A DNA stretch of 33,128 nucleotides from Chromera velia (Eukaryota; Sar; Chromeraceae). This document shows positions 20,616 to 30,200 of this stretch, piece by piece; position 1 is the stretch's first letter, and each line of letters begins with the position of its first letter. Position numbers and translations under genes: made by a program. The notes beneath the pieces are model-generated. The model made no database searches. It was not told the origin of the DNA and saw nothing but the letters and a program-made list of their open reading frames with translations. The stretch is from NCBI GenBank assembly GCA_018398765.1, contig JAHBMJ010001272.1:1-33128 (forward strand). Reading direction: 5' to 3'.

Positions 20616-21020
20616 ATGGATCCAGGAACGTTGACTCTGTTCATCATCACCCTGGGTGCTGTGGCCCTTCTTGGGGTCTGCATTCACCAGTGCAGCAAAC
20701 AAGGCAAGCGTGCAAAGGCTGAGAAGAAGGCTGAGAAACAAGAGAAGAAGGAGATCAAGAAGATCATCAAGCAAAACATCAAAGAGAAGAAGAGAGATAT
20801 GCACGAAAAGCCCTTGTGGGAACAGCAGGTCGATGGAAGGACAGGGGCGCCTATTTGGGTTAACAGAATGGACGGGGAGGTCTCTAGAGTCCCACCTGCA
20901 GACCCATTTACCATCCCAAATCCGGAGAAGTTTCCCCAATACGCAGCAGACATGGAGGCGGGCCAAAGGCAACCATTGGTGGCACCGCCAGGCTTTGCGG
21001 GTCCTCCTCAATACACGTGA
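20616..21020 (+). CDS. Small single-pass membrane protein, function unknown
   Basis: 134 residues from ATG at 20616 (context AAAGATGG). The frame is open upstream to a TTG at 20520, but that stretch has no ATG, so the internal ATG is preferred. Residues 4-22 (GTLTLFIITLGAVALLGVCI) form one hydrophobic segment without a cleavable-signal character, likely a signal anchor. It is followed by HQC and a basic stop-transfer cluster. Residues about 30-65 are Lys/Glu-rich and probably helical or coiled coil (KAEKKAEKQEKKEIKK). The C-terminal part is Pro-rich and ends PPGFAGPPQYT. It carries a PLWEQQVDGRTGAPIWVN phrase with WW-domain-like spacing, though far too short to call. I do not recognise the family. 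Single exon; codon use looks coding. Confidence 0.7.
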   Translation: MDPGTLTLFIITLGAVALLGVCIHQCSKQGKRAKAEKKAEKQEKKEIKKIIKQNIKEKKRDMHEKPLWEQQVDGRTGAPIWVNRMDGEVSRVPPADPFTIPNPEKFPQYAADMEAGQRQPLVAPPGFAGPPQYT

Positions 21021-21484
21021 CCTGCATGAACGTCCAAAATCCAGAATTTGAATTTAAGTGCGCGCTTGGCAAATTTGATTAAGCAAGGAACCATCCCAAC
21101 TTGTAAAGAAAAATCGAACAAAGACACCTGCCTGAAGGCCGAAGTGTCGGTCCATACGCATATGTTGTAAGTCTGAGCGTGAGAATCAGGGTGGTCGGAG
21201 TAAGAATTGTAATTCACGTAAACGGAGCAGGAGGGGAGGAAGGATACAAAAGGTTGGCAGAAGAGTGGTCAGGCCCAACTGAGCAGAGACCCTCCAATCA
21301 AAAGGCCAGTGGGAGGATACTCGAGTCACGTGGTCTTTAGTAGTGGATTGTTACTTGCGCTTTCATACTCAACCTTCCATTCAGGCTCCAACCGACCTCT
21401 TTCGACAACTTTGTGCAGAGGAAGGAAGGGGAGGAGGGTGAAGCTGGAAGCTTGAGTCATTGGAGCAAGCTCTCATCGAGCACC

Positions 21485-21631
21485 ATGGGTGCTCTCAACC
21501 AGGAAGAGGGGTGCAACATGCCTACGGCAATTGAACAGAGTCGATCCGCTGCGGCATCGGTCGTCAATGATGCGGTTTGCCGTGGTCGTTCAATCTTCCA
21601 GGCAGCTGTTGGTGCAGGGAAGGAAGGCTGA
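21485..21631 (+). CDS. Candidate small ORF (48 residues)
   Basis: The ATG sits in a strong context (CACCATGG) and opens MGALNQEEG. The Gly at position 2 would fit N-myristoylation, but nothing else supports translation. It could be the first exon of a longer gene or chance. The frame ends at TGA after GAGKEG. Confidence 0.2.
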   Translation: MGALNQEEGCNMPTAIEQSRSAAASVVNDAVCRGRSIFQAAVGAGKEG

Positions 21632-21639
21632 CAACTCTT

Positions 21640-22690
21640 CGCTTCTTTCCATCCATTCTGTCCTGACAGTCTCTTCTGTTGCTTTCCTCAACTGCACCAT
21701 TCCAGATCCTGCTTCCCCCCCTTCCGTCAAGTTTATTAAGGCGTTTCACCTCTTCTAGCACCTGCTTACTTCCCCCGCATTCTTGCATGCTTCCGCATCC
21801 AGTGAATAAAAAAGTTGGGGTGTGATGATTTTGATTCTTTGATTTCTTTTCAATTAATTTCACTTTACTTAAGCGTCGATTTCCAGCTAGTAGGTGCGGG
21901 TCGAACCTATACAGGCTCTATTGCCAGCATGAGCTTTTAAACATCTATTAATATATTTATTAATATCATCATAATAATATATCATAATAATAACTAAAAT
22001 AATAATTATTTCAACTTTAAATTGAAATTACCGTGTGCATATATAGTCATAAATCGACTCATAACACCTTACAGGTAGCTACTACATCAGTCTACATGAC
22101 TAGCTGGGCCTAAGCTGGCAAAATGAGCGGCAGTGAGTTCAAATAATCAAATTCACCAAATTATGTTATAACAAACTGCATAATTCAGAGTCATACTATA
22201 GGGGACTTTATTGCTATATGACTATGTATAATTATGATGAGAGCTAGGAACAACTTTAACTTAGTAGTATACTAGCTGGTATATACCAAGTAAACTTTAA
22301 ATCGATCTAGAAATCGATCCTACATTAAATACTAGCATTAAATATAAAACACTTAAGCTTAACTACTAGGTCACGCCGGTGCTAGTGATTCTGAAGCTAA
22401 TATGCTTGTACCGCGGTCAAGTGGCTTTTTTAGCACCAATTGGGGATGATGAGCATCACATGTCACCAATGATTCAATCACATTGAAATCTATTCCTATA
22501 ACAGCTCCAGACTTTGCAAGTAGTATCCGACTCATTTGCTATTGCCAGTACAGACTGTACAGGGCCGCCAGGGCGCTTCAAGAAAAACATTTGTTTCGCA
22601 AGCATGCACTAGCTGGCACCTCAAATCAAGTCTGTATCAGGTTTTAGTTCTGCCTGTTCAGCTCTTTTGCACTGATTGTCGGTCAAAGTG
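21640..22690. other. AT-rich non-coding region
   Basis: From about 21800 to 22400 base composition drops sharply to AT-rich, with many ATAATAATA and TTAAAT phrases and repeated ACTAGCT/TAGCTGG words. This is unlike the GC-balanced genes either side. No frame of note. It may be a decayed transposable element or a spacer. Confidence 0.5.
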
Positions 22691-22966
22691 TCACTTGCAG
22701 TCAGCGCGGTGTGTCTTCCGATGAGCCTTCTGACACCCGCGTGAACAATAGTTCACCTTTCGGCAGCCCGTGCAAACGGCAAGATTTTCGACCGTCCCGT
22801 AGTTCGCGCAAGGAAGTTGTCCATCCTTTGATGTGCTTCCTCCACTCCGGGGTTCTTCAGTCGTTTGGGAATGAGGGGAACGAGACGATGAAGGGGAAGG
22901 CGCTTTGAGCAGTGCGGCAATTTCGTGGTCCCCTTTTCTGCATGCAGTCTCGAGAGGTGTGACACC
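22691..22966 (-). other. Terminal exon: half ankyrin repeat plus MYND finger
   Basis: It starts GVTPLETACRKGDHEIAALL, then a Ser/Pro-rich linker, then C53-A-N-Y56, C65-x2-C68, NYC74-x3-C78-Q, H86-x3-C90 and Lys-stop (exon-local numbering). This is the MYND zinc-finger spacing, except that the second ligand is Tyr (codon 22799-22801, TAC for an expected TGC). MYND fingers bind Pro-rich partner peptides. The stop TGA is at 22691-22693. Confidence 0.85.
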
Positions 22967-23237
22967 CTGCAGACACGTGGAAGCGAATCATTTCTCACTA
23001 AACTGTCCAGCAAGGCACACACGCACTCTTTTTTTCCGACAGTGAAACCATCCACATTGGAGTTTCAACGAGAAGTGGTGTAGACAGTCAGATGGAAAGA
23101 CAGGCAGGATGGCGGGATCTGATACTCACCAGATAGCGCATGCTTCTGTCCGCTCCTGCTTGAAGGAGAGAGGCCACAACGCTCTTGTGACCGAGCAAGA
23201 CGGCCGCGAACAACGGCGTGTCACCAGAACCAGTCTG

Positions 23238-23286
<49 letters not shown>

Positions 23287-23722
23287 TTACCTCATAGAAC
23301 AGTGAAAATGGATTTCAGCAACGAATAGTGAATGACGACAAAACACACGAAGGACAGTAGCCTAAGGGAGTTCCTGCCAAAACACCTGTTGTTTGAAGTC
23401 ACGGGAAGAACAGCAAACACATTTGTCAGACCTGCTACATTCTGCAAGTAAGACAGACCAGCATGAGCACAATTGGTGCACTGGTACAACAAACCGGCAC
23501 TAAAGCAGCTACACATCCACAATAAGGAGGGAACCAATGAGGACCTCGCGTTGTTTACCTTGTTCGTGTCTGCCCCAGCTCTCAGGAGGGCAGAGACAAC
23601 ATCTGGATGCCCCTGCCGCACTGCGATGTACAACGGCGTCGCCCCGTTCTGCATGCAGTCTCACACAAACAGACAGACAGACCATATGACTTCTTTTTGT
23701 CTTCTTTCCTTTTTTACAGAAG

Positions 23723-23756
<34 letters not shown>

Positions 23757-23771
23757 TAGATAGACAGACAG

Positions 23772-23814
<43 letters not shown>

Positions 23815-26800
23815 CTTAGACAGACCGACAGACAGACAGAGAGAGAGAGAGAGTTGGGTAGAGAGACAGGTAGTCAGACAGGCAGACAGGCAGTTGTGAA
23901 GGTGCCCACTCATGCACAGCAAAAATTCGCAACACAGAAAAGAGGGAGATCTGAGACAATCCTAAGTGAAGGGACAAAACGGCCCCCGCACACAAGCATC
24001 GGCTGTGCAGCTTCTGAATCACTCTGTATGAACACAAAGGAGAAGAACGCCTCCACGTTCGTGATAGAAGAAACGACACATGCAAGGAGGCTGGTTACCA
24101 TGTCTGTCTTGTCCTTTTCTGCCCCTGCTTCCAAGAGGGCGCAGACAATATCCAGGTGACCGTTCTGAGCTGCCTGACGCAACGGCCATATGCCGATCTG
24201 CAGCAGAAACTCCCCCAAATGGAAGCGCAGTTGTGCACTGACAGAGAGCAACGTAGCAGATAACCAACAGAAACGACACCAAAGTGGAGCACAAAAATCG
24301 GGAATTGAAAAGAGACTGCGTCGATCAAGAGGCACGAGTCTGTACGAAGGAGACAAAGGCGTGGAGATATGGAAAATGCCGCGCGCAAACGCATTTAATT
24401 TGCTGCGACAAAAAGGGTGCCTGGGCAAACTGACATTAGACTTGGACACCCGGTTTGCGTCTGCCCCTGCCTTCAAGAGGTCACGGACAATGCCCAGGTG
24501 ACCATTTTGAGCTGCCATGATCAAAGGCGCCTCTCCATGCTGCAGTCACACACACGTGCAGATGCACCAGTCTGCGGCAAAACACTCCCCAGATGTACTT
24601 CTGCACAATCTAGCAGCGACAGACACCAATGTGTAGCACATAAGAAAAAACAAAGACCCAGAGTCCGGCATAAAACGTGAGACATGAACAGAGACTGCGT
24701 CAATCAAAGGGCAGAAGTCTGTGCAAAAGAGAAAAGGGGGTCCGCATATGAAAGAATCTAACGCGGCGCAAACAATACAGGACAACAGCCTCACACCAGA
24801 CTACTGCTTCACAATGCATTGCTTTGACAAAAAGGGGGGGCACACTGACATTAATATCCGCCCCTGCCTTCAAAAGTTCACAGACAACGCCCCGATGACC
24901 CTTTTGAGCTGCCATGGACAACGGCGTAACTGCGTTCTGAAAACACACCCATGCAGATAGACGTATTGACATGCAGGGGCTCGCATAGTCGGAATAAGAG
25001 ACTTTTTTCTTCGACGTCAGAAAAAAAAAAGACTCTCAGGAAGGGTCACAGAAAAGAGAATGGGTGGTCGCACGAGGACAGAGCCGCATTCAAAAAAGAA
25101 AACCAGACATATCAGAAGAAGATCTTAAAGTCCCGTTCAAAGAAAAAAAAACATTTTTCTTTCGGAACCCTCCGTAAGACAACTCAATGCGTGTAAGAGA
25201 AGCCTTGAGGTGGAAGCGAGTGGCTAGACGTCCTTCCATGTTTCACAAATGCACCGGTCACACGGTATCTCTAGCCACAAAAGACACATACAGGCTGAGA
25301 AAGGAGGTCAAGAACCGATTGAGAACGAAACTCAAAACGAACGAACACACCATCATGCTTTTGTTCTTGTTTGCACCTGCTTCAAGAAGGGATTTCACAA
25401 TGCCCTGGTGACCGTGTTCGGCTGCCTTGAACAACGGGGTTGCTTGATTCTGCAACCACCCACACACAGACACACCGACGCACATGCACATATGCAGGTG
25501 TGCGCACACATAGACACAAATGACCTATGCACAGGTATCTGTATGTACGTACGCATGCATATATTTGCATACATTTATAGACATACATACGTAGGCATAC
25601 ATGAGAGCCATCTCAGTGAGCTGCGGAAGCAAATCTGAACCCCTCAACATTGCAGCGAAACCCATGCATGCGAAACCCATGCATGCGAAGCGACACATCA
25701 TCATGAAGACGGGCGTCGAACCATAAACGCATGTACGAAAAAATCCGAAGCGAACTGCAAGAGCTCACGCACAGAAATAGAACGAACGAAACCAGACGGC
25801 GAAAAGAAAGGGGGAAACGGTGAAACGAAGATGAGAGCCGTAGAAAAGCAATACATGCATCCGTGCATGCGAGTCAATAAAAGTTGGGTGGGTCTCGACT
25901 TCTTCATTTTCTCCCTCAATTTTCCCGAGTTCTGCTCCGATGCGCCGCCTTCTTGATATCCATGCTTATGCACACACGAAAAGGCCACTTCAGGCACAGA
26001 TGCTTGCGTATGCACGAACTGTGCGGCTGAATACCTGGCGTGCAAAGGGAGTAGGAAGAGAGAGACATGGATGCACAAGGAGGGGACTCACAATGTCTGC
26101 CTTGTCCGTGTCCGCTCCTTCGGTCAACAGAGTGCAGACAACATCTTTGTGGCCTTTCTCTGCTGCGATGAAGAGAGGCGTCACTCCATTCTGCAACCAA
26201 ACACACAAAGGCATGTATGCTCCCACTCATACGGTGAAAGAACTCCGGTCGGATTCCAAAGCAACCGAGGAGCCTGAAAAGAAGCAACGCATGAAACAGA
26301 AACGGGGATTCATGCATGGAAATGCATGTTTAGCTCTGCATTACGACGACGAGTTTGCTAACTTTTGCCAAGTAGAAAAAAAGGATAACTCACGTAGCAG
26401 GGTTTGTTTTTGTCTGCCCCCGCTTTCAGGAGCGTCTTCACAACATGGTTGTGCCCATTTTGAGCTGCGACACGCAACGGCGGCCCCCCAAAATGCACCC
26501 ATATCAACAGAAATGTGTGCACTTCAGCTCTTGGATAAGAAAGAGTGGACACGAAAGCCAAAAAAAGAAAGGGATAGAAGAGAGATCAAGTAATCCAACA
26601 GGCGCGAGGCCACACGACTGAGGAAGATCCGGAAAAGATCGAGAGATGGACCACAAGAATTCCTAAAAGATACGCACAGTGACATGCATTAATGGTGCAT
26701 CGGACTGGCTGAGAAACGCAGTAAAACAATTTCCCGATAAGTGGGCCATTAGAGAAAAAAGATAAAAGCAGGCAAACACTTGAGGGACTGACGTTGCTCG

Positions 26801-27241
26801 CTTTGTTCTTATCTGCCCCGGCTCGAAGGAGCCTCTCCACAACATTGTGGTGACCGTGCCAAGCTGCGACCCACAGTGGTGTCCGCCCACCCTGCATTCA
26901 AGTTCGCGAGAAATACGTATGCTGTCTCAAGCACAGACAAAAAAGAGTCAAAAAAGCTGAATCGAAGAGAGAATGAAGGTACACACCACGACCACATCAG
27001 AGTTTCCGAAAGAAACAGACTTAAATGAACACAACGGAGGAGGCGGCAGGGAGACTGAAAATGTCGGATGGTATCGTTGTCGGTGAGATGCAGAGTTACC
27101 GTCAACGGCAAAAAAGAGAGGCAACAGCTGGAGAGGGAGGCATACAGACGCGAGAAAAGAAACATGAATGGAACAAACAGACTCCATAATCAGAAGGGCA
27201 GAAAGACATACAGGCAGCAAGACAGACAGACAGATGGACAA

Positions 27242-27276
<35 letters not shown>

Positions 27277-30200
27277 ATGTGAGTTCTTTTTTTCGTCTTC
27301 TCTCTTACAGGGAGAGGCAAGCAGAAAGACAGACAGAGAGACAGTCAGGCAGGCAGGCAGGCAGGCAGGCAGAAGGGCAGACAGACAGATCAAAGCACTT
27401 TGTACAGGCAGTATTGTTTCTTAGGGCGGGACGCCATTCATGAAATTCACAAAGGCGGTTGCGAAGAGATCACTGACTTCATCTGCCCAATTGATCGGCG
27501 TCCCGCCTGCCAAGAGGGCTTTGACCTTTGCCTCGTCTCCGGCCTCCGCAGCTCTGAAGAGGTCAATACCTGGTCCAAAAATCACTGGAAATTCCCTCAA
27601 CATTTTATCGAGTTTTTCCTGCAAACAGAAAATTCATGAAAATGCGTCAATGTCAAATGAATCAATTGACTGTCACATGGCATTGTATTTACTATTGTCA
27701 CTTGGTTTTCGGCACCGTCTCCAGAAATGTCAGTTCAAGGGTGAACTCGTGAATGTGGAGATCAGCCTCTCTACTTGAAATTGCAATTGCATGGCTAATG
27801 CCTCTCCTTTTGACTGTGTCCCTCCATAAGAGAAGAGGGGAAGAGAAAGATAATTATGCAGAGTGGTCAAACTGAGCCGCAGAGAGCAAGAAACTGATCC
27901 CTCCAGACGCCCCCATAAGGACGGAAGGGGCACAAACAGCGGTACGAAGGAACACCAAATAAGCGGTCGATATCATTCAACTGAAAGGAGCGCAAAAGAA
28001 GAAGAGTTACCTTTTCAGTGTCCTTCGGTTGACCAAGGATGGCTGGTGCAGATGTACTTCGAGAAAGCCTCTTTCGGAGTTTCTGTCGCCAGTCTTTGGA
28101 ACCGACCGCCCTGGGAGATGAGGGACTCACGGGTAGTGCATGAGGGTCGAGGGACTCCAGAGAACGATGTTGTGTATCGTCTAGTTCTTTCTGCTCTGGC
28201 AGTATGAGTCCAAGCTCCTCGAAATTCCCACTGAGGGAATCCTTTCGGTCTATCTCATACGAAGATCGTCTGTCTTTCCCATAAAAACCCAGCCAATCCA
28301 GCACTTTCCAGGCATTCTCTTCTTCTGCAAGATGCCCGCGTTCGATTCGTGTGTCATCATCAAACAGCGGGAATGACCGAAGTAGTGAATGCGAAGCAGG
28401 ATCCTTTCGTTCTGTCGGAGAGGTTGGTATCCAACGTAGCAATTGATCCCATTTTCGCTCACTTCCAACAAGCCGCGAATTCCTTCTCCACCAGCCCATG
28501 AGGCATACTTGTGAAACGCACTCACGTGCTTAGAGCTTTCTTCTTTTCTCCCCAGCGCTCCAGAGGCACTTGCCATCCTTGCCTCAAACTCCATCATGGT
28601 CTCACGTTTATGCTTGACTGCCTCCCAGCTTGCATTCTTGACAGACTGTCGAATTCCCTCCGTCCCCCCTCTCCTTCTCGACGGAGGTACGGTCGAGCCG
28701 GGTTCGGGCGGAGTGCGGCAGGCAGGGTGGCTTTTTGTGAACAGTGATTCTCCGACAGAGGGAGAGTGGATGTCACCGGTAGAACTGGTTGGGAACTGTG
28801 GGGCACGGTCATGCGGCACGGCGGAATCGGTGATGGACGGGGTGAAAGAAGGGGGGCAAAACATTCCTCTCTGGGGAGCCTGCGTTTGCACAGGAGGTAG
28901 CGCATGAGGCGCAAAGAGGCCAAAGGCTCCTCCAGGCACACATACAGCCGGTTGCTGCTTCTGTCCACCGAAGATCCCACCCCATGGTTGCTCCTGCTTC
29001 TCCTGCTGCTGCTGCTGTGGCTGCTGTGGCTGCTGTGGCTGCTGCTGGACCCCCGCAATGTGAGGCTGAAGGGTGGACTGAGGAATGGACCCGGTGTCTG
29101 AGGCTCCACAGTCCCTCTTCCCCTCAAACTCTCTTCCAGTCCTCAGTGTCTGGTGGAACCAGTACTCTGCGCTCTCTTTTGCGGCCTCTTCTTTCCCTTT
29201 CCCCTTTCCTTTTCCTTGACGCAGGAAAGAGATCCCCATTCGGTGGAAACATCGAAGCTTTTCTATCATCCACTTGTCAAAGTCGTACTGCGGCGGTGGG
29301 TGGGCTTCTTGAAGCCGAAAGGTCTTGATGCGTTTCCGCAGGTGCTCCTCCGCAAGCTGCCACCTGGAGAACATAAGCAGATGTTCAATCCTTCTGTTCT
29401 GATCACTGTCACCGAGCAGGGCAGTCTTTCCGTGTAAGTCGGTGATTTGACCTTCTAACCGCTTACACAGTTTCTTCAGCTCTTTCCAAGTACGGAGCAC
29501 CTCTCTGTCTTTCTGCGTGACTGCGTTTTCCAGTGGGAGCGAGCGGATTCCTTCAATAAAGGAAGTAAACACGTTTGCTTCCGAATACTTGTACATGGAC
29601 AACGCAGTGGAAACCATCTGCAACGCTTCGGAACTCGAACACTGGTCTTCCCCGGGATGCTGCGACTCGCTACCCTCTGGGGGGTCTGAGTCATCCTGGG
29701 ATATGCGATGCCGCACACAGCCATCGTCTACGGCACAGAGAAAAGAAGGAGGATTGGCGGTGGCGTATACAGGAGTGTAGAACGACACCCACCGAAGGAC
29801 TGTTCCATCCTTTTGCGGTTTGAACTTCCTCACAACCACTACAACCTCCTCTGGTAATCTCCACACAAGCGCAAAGGCTTTCTGATTTCGTGTACCTCCC
29901 TGAACCTTCCACGGTCCTTCTTCTACTCCCTGCAGCGGTGCCGACACTCGTTCCACGATCACACGTCCTGATATGACGTCGACAATGGCAGCACCGTCTG
30001 CTGAGAGGAGTTCATCCTCCACTTCCTCCAGTGAATTGACGGCCAGCTTTGTGAGCCGGTCTTGTGCATTTCGAACACACGAGTCACCTAGATGCTCCCT
30101 CAGCCTAGATGCCGGGAATGAATGTGTAATGACAACCATCACGCTCTTTTCGCACCTCTGCAACCTCCTGACTACTTGTTGAACAAGATTTACCGACCCC

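Larger units (their letters stand above)
23130..27618 (-). other. Ankyrin-repeat exons, one repeat per exon
   Basis: Nine or ten exons, each phase 0 at both ends and mostly 99 bases, encode GxTPLxxAAxxGHxxVVxxLLxAGADxNK-type repeats. Examples are NGVTPLFIAAEKGHKDVV (26092-26190), NQATPLFKAAEHGHQGIV (25351-25449) and NGATPLYIAVRQGHPDVV (23559-23648). The first exon (27478-27618) supplies an N-terminal cap (LFRAAEAGDEAKVKALLAGG). The last half-repeat is in the MYND exon. Sizes vary in whole codons: 87, 90, 99 and 105 bases. The array forms a protein-binding solenoid. Confidence 0.88.

Noticed and set aside
21880-21935. tRNA-like B-box (GGTTCGACCCG on the minus strand)
   Set aside because: No cloverleaf can be drawn around it: no matching acceptor stem, anticodon arm or properly spaced A-box.
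27868-28010. Extension of the exon before the ankyrin cap (reading on past 28011)
   Set aside because: The frame is open, but the GAAAAG|GTAACT donor joins in phase to the ankyrin cap exon, while the extension is unremarkable and ends in a stop.
28594-29127. 177-residue minus-strand frame and 114-residue plus-strand frame over the Gln-rich segment
   Set aside because: They are shadows of the CAG-rich long exon of the RING/ankyrin gene in other frames.
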